From the NCBI RefSeq assembly GCF_035607555.1, contig NZ_JAVHWZ010000002.1:248001-312000 (forward strand): a DNA stretch of 64,000 nt, read 5' to 3'. The notes under the pieces are model-generated. The model was not told where the DNA came from. It saw only the letters and a list, made by a program, of their open reading frames with translations, and did no database searches. Source of the stretch: Candidatus Bealeia paramacronuclearis. GTDB lineage: Bacteria; Pseudomonadota; Alphaproteobacteria; UBA9655. Made by a program: the position numbers and the translations under genes. Shown here in pieces: positions 28,937-37,610 of this stretch. Each line of letters opens with the position of its first letter. Within the stretch, counting starts at the first letter, position 1.

Positions 28937-29836
28937 TTAGTTGATCTCTCTCTTTTCAAGGTGAGCGATTAAAAGGTCAGGGCGATCCGTCGTAATGCCA
29001 TGAACTTCAAGGTTCACCAAGGTTTCCATGACGTCAATATCATTCACCGTCCAAGGAATAACCTTGAGATTTTTATTTTTCAAAACGGCTCTTTCTACAT
29101 GCAAAATATCATAATGGTCTGGCCCCCAAAATGTGGGCGCACGCTTTGATATAGCCTCAAGAAGGGGCGGGATTGCCTTAGGATGAGTCAATGCATCATC
29201 TCGATTTTCACTAAGATAGCAGCGTGAAAAATTGGGATATTTCGCGTTCAAATAATCCAACGCTTTCCAATTAAACGAAATCACCAAAGCTCTATCCAGC
29301 AATTGTCGCTCCTGAATTTTATTCACAACGGCGTCTACCAGAGGCTGGTGCTCATCTTCAGGCCTAGATTTAATTTCGATTAAAACCATTTTACTCGCAG
29401 GTAAAATATCCAAAACTTCATCCAAAGTGGGTATTTTTGAAGGCTGAAAATGCACCAAATAAGGATGATCTTTTCCGTATTGGCTTTGAGGATCCACTTT
29501 CCCCAACGCATAGGACTTAATTTCAGCCAACGTTAAATCACGAAGGGGAATTTCGCCCTGAACGGGTCTTCCTTCCTGGTCAATGGTATAATGAGGATTC
29601 AGGATATAATCGTGATAAACAATCACCTGGCCATCTTGGCTCAAATGCACATCGAGCTCAATCCCATCAGCACCTAATTCAAAGGCATTTTGGAATGCGG
29701 GCAACGTATTTTCTAAACGCAATTGCGCCCCACCCCGATGGGCAATCACAAGAGGACGCGCGACTAAAAGTTCACTCATGAACACGCATACGCAACAGAA
29801 TAAGACGTAAAAACGCCATAATTTTATGATTCTCAC
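28937..29836 (-). CDS. Glycerophosphodiester phosphodiesterase
   Basis: It hydrolyses glycerophosphodiesters to glycerol-3-phosphate. The GDPD TIM-barrel motifs are present: IAHRGGAQLRLENTLPAF, GADGIELDVHLSQDGQ with VYHD, LIEIKS, and GITTDRPDLL near the end. With the GTG start at 29836 (299 residues) the N-terminus is a signal peptide ending near VAR, so the enzyme would be periplasmic. The ribosome-binding site lies very close to this GTG. An ATG at about 29779 would give a cytoplasmic form. Confidence 0.9.
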   Translation of the reverse strand: MRIIKLWRFYVLFCCVCVFMSELLVARPLVIAHRGGAQLRLENTLPAFQNAFELGADGIELDVHLSQDGQVIVYHDYILNPHYTIDQEGRPVQGEIPLRDLTLAEIKSYALGKVDPQSQYGKDHPYLVHFQPSKIPTLDEVLDILPASKMVLIEIKSRPEDEHQPLVDAVVNKIQERQLLDRALVISFNWKALDYLNAKYPNFSRCYLSENRDDALTHPKAIPPLLEAISKRAPTFWGPDHYDILHVERAVLKNKNLKVIPWTVNDIDVMETLVNLEVHGITTDRPDLLIAHLEKREIN

Positions 29837-29988
29837 TCCTCTGCCCTACTTTTTTATTTTCAATAATTTGAATCGAGTTTATCAGATTTACACCTCACAA
29901 ACAAGGCCAAGACACCCGTCACCACCACACCTTCCACAATTTTCTTGCTTTCCTCATAAAGATCCGCTAAAACCCCACTCATTCCATT

Positions 29989-30064
29989 GTCCCCTTCGTC
30001 TAGAGGCCTAGGACACCGCCCTCTCACGGCGGCAACAGGGGTTCGAATCCCCTAGGGGACGCCA
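29989..30064 (+). tRNA. tRNA-Glu (anticodon CUC)
   Basis: The cloverleaf is complete: acceptor GTCCCCT paired with AGGGGAC, anticodon stem CCGCC/GGCGG with loop CTCTCAC giving CUC, T-loop GTTCGAATC, and an encoded CCA. It is nearly identical to the Glu-UUC gene at 40894. Confidence 0.96.
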
Positions 30065-30099
30065 TATCTTTGGCAAAGTAATCTACGGGCGATTGCCGC

Positions 30100-30690
30100 A
30101 TGACACCAAGCTTTCCTGACAGCTTCAATCATTTAAAGCATCTCCCCCTGGTCGTGGATTTGGACGGCACCCTCATTTTACGCGATTCACTAACTGATCT
30201 TTTCATCGATATGGGAAAAAGATGCCCCTGGAATTTTTTGAAGATTCCCTATTGGTATGTGCGTGGCGGACGATCTTACGTCAAATATCACTTGGCAAAA
30301 TATCTGAAAGTTGATCCTCAAAAATTAGAATTTCATGAAGCCCTTTTAAAAACCCTCAAACAGGAAAAATCACAAGGGCGTTATTTGGTTTTAGCAACCG
30401 GCGCGAATGAGAAAATCGCCCAAGATATCGCAGATCATGTGGGATGTTTTCATGCAATTTTGGGAAGTACTCTCAACAAAAATTTAACGGGCCTGCGCAA
30501 AGCCGAACGCCTCATCGCACTTTACGGAGAGCGCGGATTTCTTTATGCGGGTAATGCACGAATTGATCAGCATGTCTGGTCAAAATCTGCAGGTATTATC
30601 GTCGTCAACCCAGGCGTTGGCGTGGTTGCCATTGCTCAAAAAGTCTCAGAACTCCACACTATTCCCATTCATTTTCTGGATGCTGTGTAA
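30100..30690 (+). CDS. HAD-family phosphatase domain protein, stand-alone
   Basis: The 196-residue protein carries the haloacid dehalogenase core: motif I VVDLDGTLILRDS, motif II LVLATGANEKIAQD, motif III near GLRKAER, and motif IV FLYAGNARIDQHVW. This wording matches the HAD domain that is usually fused in front of a UbiA-type prenyltransferase. Here the prenyltransferase half is absent: the ORF ends with TAA and no UbiA-like sequence follows. It could be a trimmed remnant, a stand-alone phosphatase, or a domain working with a UbiA encoded elsewhere. Confidence 0.75.
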   Translation: MTPSFPDSFNHLKHLPLVVDLDGTLILRDSLTDLFIDMGKRCPWNFLKIPYWYVRGGRSYVKYHLAKYLKVDPQKLEFHEALLKTLKQEKSQGRYLVLATGANEKIAQDIADHVGCFHAILGSTLNKNLTGLRKAERLIALYGERGFLYAGNARIDQHVWSKSAGIIVVNPGVGVVAIAQKVSELHTIPIHFLDAV

Positions 30691-30806
30691 CACAACTTCT
30701 ACTCAATAACGCACGCCCCCTCTTCCCTGGAATTTCTCGTTAACACTTTCTTAAGATTTAATCCTCTAGAGTTCATAAATTGATTGTTCTAACAAGGATT
30801 CACCTT

Positions 30807-31292
30807 ATGAAAAAAGCTCTTGCTCTTGGAATTTCTCTTCTTTTACTCTCATCACAAACTCCACTTTTCGCCATGGAAGGAAACAGCACCAACAAAGGCG
30901 AAGTCGAGCTTGACGAAAAAAAGAAAACGACCACGATACCTACTAAAAATGAAACACTTCTTCAAAAAACTAATTCAAAAAAAGAAGAGGTTCTTGGTCT
31001 CCTTGAACTTAGCGATGCCGAGTATTTGAAAATTTTAAAAAGCTCCCGTAATCGTTGGAAACTTGCAGGGCACGCTTTTGAGATGATTGAAAACTTTTCC
31101 GATGCTCTGGCTTATGTTGGAGTCATGTTCTCACAAATTATCCCGGGAGATTCCAAAACCACATTCACCTACGCCATGGTCGCCGTGGGAGGAGTTAAAC
31201 TCTTGTGTCTGAAACTTGTAAGCGTCGCCCAAACAAGCGTGGAAGAAGCAGATAAAGAGATTGCATCTTTATCAAAATCCGACACTGTTTAG
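30807..31292 (+). CDS. Small exported protein of unknown function
   Basis: About 161 residues from the ATG at 30807 (AAGGA ribosome-binding site); the frame's earlier start is poorly placed. It has a signal peptide (MKKALALGISLLLLSSQTPL), a Lys/Glu/Thr-rich segment, then a C-terminal region with two amphipathic or hydrophobic helices (LAYVGVMFSQIIPG; TYAMVAVGGVKLLCLKLV). No family recognised. It is convergent with the DUF1467 gene. Confidence 0.55.
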   Translation: MKKALALGISLLLLSSQTPLFAMEGNSTNKGEVELDEKKKTTTIPTKNETLLQKTNSKKEEVLGLLELSDAEYLKILKSSRNRWKLAGHAFEMIENFSDALAYVGVMFSQIIPGDSKTTFTYAMVAVGGVKLLCLKLVSVAQTSVEEADKEIASLSKSDTV

Positions 31293-31298
31293 AAAAGA

Positions 31299-31532
31299 CT
31301 ACTCACGAAAACTAAAATCATCTCCAGAGATCACCCAATCAAAGGCGAAAAGAAGCACAAGGGAAATCAGACTCGTGATGACCAATTTCTGCCAGATATA
31401 AGGATTTTCAGGGGCACTTGAAGCATGGCCCTCCCCTGGTATTTCAGGGACTCTGACTTTCCAAGGCAAAACCATGAAGAGAACCACAGTCCAAATCATG
31501 ACATAAACGGCAAATCCTGACATAAAGCCCAT
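31299..31532 (-). CDS. DUF1467 family membrane protein
   Basis: The 77-residue protein has two membrane segments separated by a Pro-rich loop (LPWKVRVPEIPGEGHASSAP), the layout of the DUF1467 family of alphaproteobacteria. It lies 6 bp downstream of the methylmalonyl-CoA epimerase gene with a CAGGAG ribosome-binding site. That pairing is commonly conserved in the class. Function unknown. Confidence 0.85.
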   Translation of the reverse strand: MGFMSGFAVYVMIWTVVLFMVLPWKVRVPEIPGEGHASSAPENPYIWQKLVITSLISLVLLFAFDWVISGDDFSFRE

Positions 31533-31538
31533 AAAATT

Positions 31539-32075
31539 TTACTCCTGACGTTCGGATGTTGTTCCAAGAAAATCCCCCTCAAAGGAAATGGTGACGCCAC
31601 CCGGTGGCTCCAAGTTTTGTTGAGTCTTATAGGCAGGATCTTCAATGGTAACTTTGACATCTTGAGATATTCCTGATTGCTTGAGCTCAATCAAAGTCCC
31701 TTGTGTGTTTTTGGGGTTAAAAAATAAAATGGGATGTCCATCATACCCTGGCGTGGGCGTACCGTCTCCAATCACAGTGATCCCACTTTGCGCCAATTGA
31801 TCACGGGCGGCCAAAATATCAGGGACTTCAAAACAAAGATGATGAACCCCACCTAAGGAATTCCGCGCCAAAAATTTGGCAATTGGGGAATTTTCGCCAT
31901 AAGGGTATAAAAGCTCAATCCTCGTGTTGGGCAACGTGACCATCACAGCGGTCACCCCTTGGTCTGGCAAGTCCTTAGGATCGGAGACATCCGCTCCAAA
32001 AGCAGCTTTATATTGTGCGCGCGCGGCCTCTAAATCCGGCACGACAATGGCCACATGATTGAGTTTTCCCAGCAT
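31539..32075 (-). CDS. mce: Methylmalonyl-CoA epimerase
   Basis: This VOC-fold metalloenzyme interconverts the epimers of methylmalonyl-CoA in propionyl-CoA metabolism. The 178-residue protein has the start signature LGKLNHVAIVVPDLEAA, metal ligands in NHVA, GVHHLCFEV and LIELKQ, and the central segment RIELLYPYGENSPIAKFL. The C-terminal 45 residues exceed the usual family length of about 135. The ribosome-binding site is GAGGG. No methylmalonyl-CoA mutase genes lie in this window. Confidence 0.93.
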   Translation of the reverse strand: MLGKLNHVAIVVPDLEAARAQYKAAFGADVSDPKDLPDQGVTAVMVTLPNTRIELLYPYGENSPIAKFLARNSLGGVHHLCFEVPDILAARDQLAQSGITVIGDGTPTPGYDGHPILFFNPKNTQGTLIELKQSGISQDVKVTIEDPAYKTQQNLEPPGGVTISFEGDFLGTTSERQE

Positions 32076-32134
32076 TAATCCCTCGTTTTTTAATTTTCCT
32101 TATTCTCAGAAAATAGACCGTTACTCGCGCAATA

Positions 32135-32788
32135 TCAATGGGCGTTTAAACATCCTAAAAAGGCAAGTGTCTCCTCGACCTCTTTCTGAATCTGGGCAGA
32201 GCGCTCCATGTCTAAAGGCTCCTCCCCCCACAAGGAGCGTTGAAACGTTTCATGCAATTCTGAGGCTTCAAAAACTTGAGAAATCCCACATTTAATCGCC
32301 AAAACAGCAAGAATCAGCGAATGGGTGAGCCCCTCCAAATGAGACAGCCCCACCAATTGAAAATCACTGAGAGATTCGAGATAGTTTTTCAATTTCAACG
32401 CGGAAACAACGGAAGGCGTTGACAGCGTCATGACGGGATGCAAATCCATCTCCATCTCAGCGTTAAACTTTTGGACCAGAGGTAACCAAAACTCTTTTTG
32501 CAATTGAAGAAGCGCGGGCGGCGCATTTACCCACAACAGGAGAAGATCAGTTTCCAAATTCTGAAGAAGACCTTGAATAACTGCATCACGGAGGCCTTTG
32601 ATACGATCACACGCTGAAAGCGCCAGGGCCGTCATCGTCTGAGTGGTAAGCTTTGACGGCCAGGCTTTGAGATCCCGCATTTCATCTTCAATAGAATTTT
32701 TCAGCGCCAATGTTGGAACCTCAAAGGGATTTCCTTTGGGCGTTAAAATGGGCAGAGCTTTGAAATGAATAGGATAACGTACGGCCAT
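32135..32788 (-). CDS. ATP12-family F1-ATPase assembly chaperone
   Basis: ATP12 proteins bind the ATP synthase alpha subunit before F1 assembly. The family occurs in mitochondria and alphaproteobacteria. The 217-residue protein fits: ILTPKGNPFEVPTLALKNSI, KLTTQTMTALALSACDRI, LLLLWVNAPPALLQLQ, LEGLTHSLILAVLAIKCG and FQRSLWGEEPLDMER. The start ATG lacks a strong ribosome-binding site. It lies 59 bp upstream of mce on the same strand. Confidence 0.88.
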   Translation of the reverse strand: MAVRYPIHFKALPILTPKGNPFEVPTLALKNSIEDEMRDLKAWPSKLTTQTMTALALSACDRIKGLRDAVIQGLLQNLETDLLLLWVNAPPALLQLQKEFWLPLVQKFNAEMEMDLHPVMTLSTPSVVSALKLKNYLESLSDFQLVGLSHLEGLTHSLILAVLAIKCGISQVFEASELHETFQRSLWGEEPLDMERSAQIQKEVEETLAFLGCLNAH

Positions 32789-32896
32789 GAGATTTTGCAG
32801 CTTTTTATATTGAATACCTTGAATTATTTTATAGACAAAGCCCCACGTGTTGTCATCTCAGAAAGTTTAGTGATTTATGTGAATTTCAGCTGCTAT

Positions 32897-32934
32897 TAAA
32901 AAAACCTTGGAAACAAAAAGTTTCCAAGGTTTTA
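32897..32934 (-). terminator. Rho-independent terminator of rpmB
   Basis: The stem AACCTTGGAAAC / GTTTCCAAGGTT closes over a short loop. On the minus strand it is followed by a T-run. It lies 21 bp past the rpmB stop. Confidence 0.85.
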
Positions 32935-32955
32935 AATTTGCAGTCTAAAACAGAC

Positions 32956-33237
32956 TTATTCGGCAGACGCTTTTTGGATGCGTGATTTTAATTTCAACGC
33001 ATCCGCTGTTAAATTCCGATCAGACGTATTCAAAAGGAAGCTATCAATGCCACCGTTTTTCTCAACAGTCTTTAATCCGCGAGGAGAGACACGCATACGA
33101 ATCTTACCCAACTTCTCGCTCAAGAAAGAGACAATTTGAAGATTTGGGGAGAAAGTCCGTTTTGATTTGATGTTGGAGTGAGAAACATTGTGTCCACTCA
33201 TAACTTTTTTTCCAGTAATGACGCATTGACGTGGCAT
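32956..33237 (-). CDS. rpmB: Large-subunit ribosomal protein bL28
   Basis: The 93-residue protein has the L28 signature MPRQCVITGKKVMSGHNVSH, SNIKSKRTFSPNLQ, then RMRVSPRGLKTVEKNGGID. The length of about 93-97 is usual for alphaproteobacteria, which have a longer C-terminus than E. coli. It is followed by a good terminator, so it is probably monocistronic. Confidence 0.96.
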   Translation of the reverse strand: MPRQCVITGKKVMSGHNVSHSNIKSKRTFSPNLQIVSFLSEKLGKIRMRVSPRGLKTVEKNGGIDSFLLNTSDRNLTADALKLKSRIQKASAE

Positions 33238-33392
33238 CGCATTTTTCCTTCATGATTAAAAAATTTATATCATTCTTTAGGCGAGAGCGGTCCGTTGGTC
33301 AAGGAATTTTACAAACTTGATGAAAGAATTATTGCAGAATCTAAGCGAGTCCATTATAAGACCCTTAAGATTTTAATGAATGGAGTCATCCG

Positions 33393-33614
33393 ATGAAAAA
33401 AAATATCCACCCAGACTATCACGAAATCAAAGTCGTTATGACTGACGGTACTGAATTTACAACATCCTCCACTTGGGGAAAGCCTGGCGACACCATGCGT
33501 CTTGAGGTTGACCCTAAATCCCATCCAGCTTGGACGGGTGGAGGAAATCTTTTGACACAAGGCGGTCAGCTTGAACGCTTTAAAGGTCGCTTTAAAGATT
33601 TTAAAATTTCTTAA
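33393..33614 (+). CDS. rpmE: Large-subunit ribosomal protein bL31 (non-zinc type)
   Basis: The 73-residue protein has the L31 pattern [45 protein letters not shown] and the ERFKGRF tail. The paired cysteines of the zinc-binding form are absent, as is common in alphaproteobacteria. It is divergent from rpmB and followed by a strong terminator. Confidence 0.95.
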   Translation: MKKNIHPDYHEIKVVMTDGTEFTTSSTWGKPGDTMRLEVDPKSHPAWTGGGNLLTQGGQLERFKGRFKDFKIS

Positions 33615-33636
33615 GATTTAAAAAATTGGTTATATT

Positions 33637-33666
33637 AAAAGCCTCTTTTCGAAGAGGCTTTTTTAT
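33637..33666 (+). terminator. Rho-independent terminator of rpmE
   Basis: AAAAGCCTCTT, a TTCG tetraloop and AAGAGGCTTTTTT form a strong hairpin with a T-tract, 23 bp after the rpmE stop. Confidence 0.93.
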
Positions 33667-33774
33667 TTTAATTTGTTTACCATTTGTTAATAAATTATAT
33701 TTATAATCTGGCTCGAAAGTGGCTTCAATCCACTTCGTATCCACATTTAAGAATAAAAAAATAGGGAGAAAAAA

Positions 33775-34089
33775 ATGTCTAAAGTATTATTGTCCACAAC
33801 TATGCTCGTAGCTTTGTTAGCCATTGGGATTGAAACAGCCAAAGCTGATGATTCCGCTCCAGCTCCAACTGGAAATGCAACTGGAATAACGACACCATCA
33901 ACAAATTCAACATCTGCAGCAACAGGATCTTCAACGGATTCCTCAACAGGCACTTCGACACCATCAAATGTTGTTGGCGACGCGAAGGATTCAACACACG
34001 CTAACGATCAAGAAAAATCCCCAGCTTCCGGAACACCCTCCGCTCAAAGCACACAGGCTTCTGAAACTCCAGACACTGTCGCAAAATAA
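33775..34089 (+). CDS. Exported low-complexity Ser/Thr/Pro-rich protein
   Basis: The 104-residue protein has a signal peptide (MSKVLLSTTMLVALLAIGIE, cleavage near AKA-DD). The mature peptide is almost entirely Ser, Thr, Ala, Pro, Gly, Asn and Asp without cysteines. It has a strong AGGGAG ribosome-binding site and its own terminator, so it is a stand-alone and probably well-expressed gene. Such sequences are disordered. A surface or host-exposed role is only a guess. Confidence 0.65.
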   Translation: MSKVLLSTTMLVALLAIGIETAKADDSAPAPTGNATGITTPSTNSTSAATGSSTDSSTGTSTPSNVVGDAKDSTHANDQEKSPASGTPSAQSTQASETPDTVAK

Positions 34090-34106
34090 AGTGAATTCAG
34101 AACAAA

Positions 34107-34142
34107 GAAAAAAGGTCTTGGAATTTCCAGGACCTTTTTTTT
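34107..34142 (+). terminator. Rho-independent terminator of the Ser/Thr-rich exported protein gene
   Basis: The stem GGTCTTGGAA / TTCCAGGACC, preceded by an A-run and followed by T8, lies 18 bp past the stop. Confidence 0.92.
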
Positions 34143-34382
34143 ATGTGGTCATGCTACAAGACTTTTTATACCAGAGCCACCATGAATTCCCACATTCGCG
34201 AGACTGATGATGTGCTTGCTTTAATTTGTTAATCATTCCTTACAAATGGGATAATTAAATCTTCCCCAGCAAAGGTTTTTTCCACCCTCCCCCCTTCCTT
34301 TGTCATAAACTGTGACGATTTGTGAGGCAGCTTTTGTTGACTTTTATTTTCCAAATTGACTAGAGTGGCCTCACACATCAAA

Positions 34383-35426
34383 ATGGTAGGTAACGTGACG
34401 CAAGATTATACTCATATTTCACTCGGATTAATTGGTTGTGGCGCCTGGGGCAAGAACCTCGCGCGCAATTTTAAAGCACTTGGAGTACTTCGTGCCGTCG
34501 CTGACGCAAGTCCTGCCCGCACCCAAGAATTTTCTGAACTCTTTAACGTACCTACCCTATCCGCGCCAGAACTTGTAAAATCAGCTGAGATTCAAGCCGT
34601 AATCATTGCAACAACTGCTGAAGAACATTTCACGCTCGCCAAAGCCGCTCTTCTTTCCGGAAAAGACGTTTATGTGGAAAAACCACTCACGCTCACCAAC
34701 CCTGAAGCCTTAGAGCTTTGCAAAATCGCCCGGGAACAAAATGCGATTTTGATGGTGGGCCATATTTTAAAATATCACCCCAGCTTTCAAGCCCTTTTAA
34801 AACAGATTCAAGACGGCGCCATTGGCGATATTCTCTATATTCAGTCCGTCCGCCATGGTTTGGGCCGTATCCGTCGCAAGGAAGATGTTTTATGGGATTT
34901 TGCTCCCCATGACCTTGCCATGATTTTAGAAATTGCAGGAGAATCTCCTCTTTCCGTTTCCGCAGAGGGCGGTGCTGCACTTGTGCAAAATTATGCCACC
35001 ATTGCCTCTTTAAATCTCGAGTTTCCATCAGGCCTGAAAGCCAGTGTTTCTACGTCTTGGGTCTCCCCCATAAAAGAACAACGCCTTGTGGTCACCGGCA
35101 CAAAAGGCGTGATTGTTTTCGATGATCGAAAATCTTGGGAAGAAAAAGTCATCCTTTTTAAAAATCATGTTCTTTGGAATGAGGATATGCCCCACACAAA
35201 TTTTGAATGTGAAGGTATTGCGATTCCTCACCCCCAAGCCGAGCCTTTAAAAGCAGAGTGCCAGCATTTCTTGGATGCGATCCTCAGTCGAGAAATCCCT
35301 CATACACCAGGCGAAGAAGGTCTTCTCATCACAACAATTCTTGAAGTAGCGCAAGAAGCGCTTTTAACGCAAAAGGCCATTTTTATGGACGATGCACCTC
35401 AACCTCAAAAGCTTCGTGCGATTTAG
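34383..35426 (+). CDS. Gfo/Idh/MocA sugar-nucleotide oxidoreductase (GnnA/WbpB-like)
   Basis: About 347 residues from the ATG at 34383 (a TTG nine codons upstream is possible). It has an N-terminal Rossmann fold (LGLIGCGAWGKNLARNF), the EKP motif (GKDVYVEKPLTLT), MVGHILKYHPSF and WDFAPHDLAMILEI. This fits the subgroup that oxidises C3 of UDP-GlcNAc or its uronate (GnnA, WbpB). The next gene, 11 bp downstream, is the matching aminotransferase. Together they could make a 3-amino sugar nucleotide for lipid A (UDP-GlcNAc3N) or for a surface polysaccharide. The exact substrate is inference. Confidence 0.85.
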   Translation: MVGNVTQDYTHISLGLIGCGAWGKNLARNFKALGVLRAVADASPARTQEFSELFNVPTLSAPELVKSAEIQAVIIATTAEEHFTLAKAALLSGKDVYVEKPLTLTNPEALELCKIAREQNAILMVGHILKYHPSFQALLKQIQDGAIGDILYIQSVRHGLGRIRRKEDVLWDFAPHDLAMILEIAGESPLSVSAEGGAALVQNYATIASLNLEFPSGLKASVSTSWVSPIKEQRLVVTGTKGVIVFDDRKSWEEKVILFKNHVLWNEDMPHTNFECEGIAIPHPQAEPLKAECQHFLDAILSREIPHTPGEEGLLITTILEVAQEALLTQKAIFMDDAPQPQKLRAI

Positions 35427-35437
35427 AAAGCCTGACA

Positions 35438-36592
35438 ATGATGACACCTCACATTCCTTTTATTGACCTTTCCCTCCAACAAACTCGTATCCGTCCCTTA
35501 ATTGATGCCGCTATCGCCCGCGTACTCGATAATGGCTCTTATATCTTAGGCAAAGAAGTTACCGAACTCGAATCAGACCTCACTCGACATTCTGGGGCCA
35601 AGCATGTCCTCAGCTGCTCTAATGGTACGGACGCCCTTGCCCTTATATTGCGTGCTAAAAACGTAAGCACTGGAGATGCTATTTTCGTCCCCAGTTTTAC
35701 CTTTGCCGCTTCTGCAGAAGTTATTGCGTGGATGGGTGCTGAAGCCATTTTTGTAGATGTGGATCCTCACACATTTAATATGGATCCCGAAAGCCTCAAA
35801 GCTGGCATTCAAAAAGTCAAAACCATGGCTCTCAAACCAAAAGGCATCATTGCCGTAGGTATTTTTGGCCAACCCGCCGATATGGATACATTATCCTCTA
35901 TTGCTCATGAAAACAACTTGTGGATTATGGATGATGCCGCTCAAAGCTATGGGGCCTTTTATAAAGGCAAGCGCGCCGGAAACTTGGCCGATTATACGAC
36001 GACAAGCTTTTATCCGGCAAAACCTCTCGGATGCTATGGTGATGGGGGTGCTGTCTTTTGCAATGATGATGAGACGTTTGAAATCCTCAAATCTCTCCGT
36101 GTTCACGGTCAAGGTACGGACAAATACGAAAACGTACGCATCGGTATGAATGCCCGTTTGGATACAATTCAAGCTGCTGTTCTCATTGAAAAACTCAAGA
36201 TCTTTGATGAGGAATTCGAGATGCGCCAAAAGGTAGCAGATCGCTATACGCAAGGTCTTTCTGATGTTGTTAAAACACCCTTTGTAATGCCGGAAACACA
36301 ATCTTCCTGGGCTCAGTACACAACTTTGGTTGACGCCAATGTACGGAGTCAAATCGTCTCAGATCTCAATGCCAAAGGCATCCCCACCTGTCTTTTTTAT
36401 GCAAACCCCTTACATACACAAAAAGCCTATTGCCATTATCCTTTGGCCACAAATCAATTGAAGATCACGGAAGATTTGGCAGGGCGCGTGATTTGCCTTC
36501 CCATGTCGCCTTATATCTCAAAGGAAACTCAGGATTATATTATCGAGAACTTTCGGGAAACTATGACACGTTATACCCAAAGGGCTGCGTAG
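35438..36592 (+). CDS. DegT/DnrJ/EryC1 PLP-dependent sugar aminotransferase (GnnB/WbpE-like)
   Basis: The 384-residue aminotransferase adds an amino group to a keto-sugar nucleotide. Family motifs: IPFIDLSLQQTRIRP, GKEVTELESDL, SCSNGTDALALILRA, WIMDDAAQSYGA, and the PLP-lysine segment SFYPAKPLGCYGDGGAVF. NARLDTIQAAVLIEKL follows. It sits 11 bp after the GnnA-like oxidoreductase and almost certainly acts on its product. No acetyltransferase (WbpD-like) follows, which favours the GnnA/GnnB route over the WbpBDE route. Confidence 0.88.
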   Translation: MMTPHIPFIDLSLQQTRIRPLIDAAIARVLDNGSYILGKEVTELESDLTRHSGAKHVLSCSNGTDALALILRAKNVSTGDAIFVPSFTFAASAEVIAWMGAEAIFVDVDPHTFNMDPESLKAGIQKVKTMALKPKGIIAVGIFGQPADMDTLSSIAHENNLWIMDDAAQSYGAFYKGKRAGNLADYTTTSFYPAKPLGCYGDGGAVFCNDDETFEILKSLRVHGQGTDKYENVRIGMNARLDTIQAAVLIEKLKIFDEEFEMRQKVADRYTQGLSDVVKTPFVMPETQSSWAQYTTLVDANVRSQIVSDLNAKGIPTCLFYANPLHTQKAYCHYPLATNQLKITEDLAGRVICLPMSPYISKETQDYIIENFRETMTRYTQRAA

Positions 36593-36664
36593 ATAAAATT
36601 ATTCGCTTCCCTTTAAATCAGATCTTGACCACGGATCCCATTCAGAATTATACCTTTTAGCGAA

Positions 36665-36738
36665 GGCCGGGTGGCAGAATGGTTATGCGGAGGACTGCAA
36701 ATCCTTAAATGTCGGTTCGATTCCGGTCCCGGCCTCCA
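36665..36738 (+). tRNA. tRNA-Cys (anticodon GCA)
   Basis: The acceptor GGCCGGG pairs with CCCGGCC. The anticodon loop CTGCAAA gives GCA. T-loop and encoded CCA are present. The sequence is close to textbook bacterial tRNA-Cys. Confidence 0.96.
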
Positions 36739-36822
36739 AAAATGAAAAAAAATAAAAAAACCCTCTAGCATCATCTTCATACCTTTGTTATAAACCACTC
36801 CATTGAATGGTAACATTCATGT

Positions 36823-36898
36823 TCCCCGGTAGCTCAGTCGGTAGAGCAAGTGGCTGTTAACCACTGGGTCGGCGGTTCGAGTCCGTCCCGGGGAGCCA
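36823..36898 (+). tRNA. tRNA-Asn (anticodon GUU)
   Basis: The acceptor TCCCCGG pairs with CCGGGGA. The anticodon loop TGTTAAC gives GUU. D-loop, T-loop and encoded CCA are present. It lies 84 bp after tRNA-Cys and may be cotranscribed. Confidence 0.96.
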
Positions 36899-36998
36899 TT
36901 TTTCTGACCTCATTCCCCTCCCCTTATAAAAAAGCTATTGATCTCGTCAGGATAACTCTGTGATGATAACATTATCAAAAAAAGCAGGGAGCTATTGT

Positions 36999-37544
36999 AT
37001 GAAAACGAAATTCATGAAAACTCTACTCGTCCTCACATTGTTTTTCGCATTTCCCCTCAATGCTATTGAGGACGACGAAACTGAAAACGATTACATCCCT
37101 CAAAGCGTTTTCATGAAGCAGCTCATCCCCCTGCGCGAGGCCTATGAACAGGATCCTGCCACATTCCTGACGGCAGTCCATTTTATTTTGGATGGCGTTG
37201 AAACTGTTGCAAGACCTTATTTGCCATCAAGTGCGATTAATTTTATGGATATTGTTCGTCTCGGCGTTTTGATGCACGCAAATTTTTGGAATATAGATTC
37301 TTTTTATACGACAGCCTCCCCTTTAAAAAAAATCCTCGGAGCGCTTCTTTTTGGACATACAGCTTTGGATGTTCTAACCTATTTTTCATATTATGACCCC
37401 AATCTTTCTCTCTGGGGACGAACGTTCGCACCTCTCGCCGCATTTGGCTGCGGATTTGGTTATATGTTTTTCAAACTCTATGAATTTCAAGAGAATTCGT
37501 CTTCTAACAATGAGTTGGAACATTCAACCTATGGGGATTATTAG
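36999..37544 (+). CDS. Exported or membrane protein of unknown function
   Basis: About 181 residues from the ATG at 36999, chosen for its GGGAG ribosome-binding site; starts further upstream (36960, 36963) are poorer. A signal peptide ends near PLNA-IEDD. The mature protein has an acidic start and two or three hydrophobic stretches (IVRLGVLMHANFWN, KILGALLFGHTALDVLTYFS, TFAPLAAFGCGFGYMFF), so it may be membrane-embedded. No family recognised. Confidence 0.55.
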   Translation: MKTKFMKTLLVLTLFFAFPLNAIEDDETENDYIPQSVFMKQLIPLREAYEQDPATFLTAVHFILDGVETVARPYLPSSAINFMDIVRLGVLMHANFWNIDSFYTTASPLKKILGALLFGHTALDVLTYFSYYDPNLSLWGRTFAPLAAFGCGFGYMFFKLYEFQENSSSNNELEHSTYGDY

Positions 37545-37610
37545 AAATTTATCCCCTATCTGTCACTTTTTGAAAAGAAAGATTGATGAATGCAGAGCGG
37601 CCTTACTCTC

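Noticed and set aside
36430-36660. 76-codon plus-strand ORF overlapping the end of the aminotransferase gene
   Set aside because: It is out of frame with the real gene and runs into the gap before tRNA-Cys without any motif.
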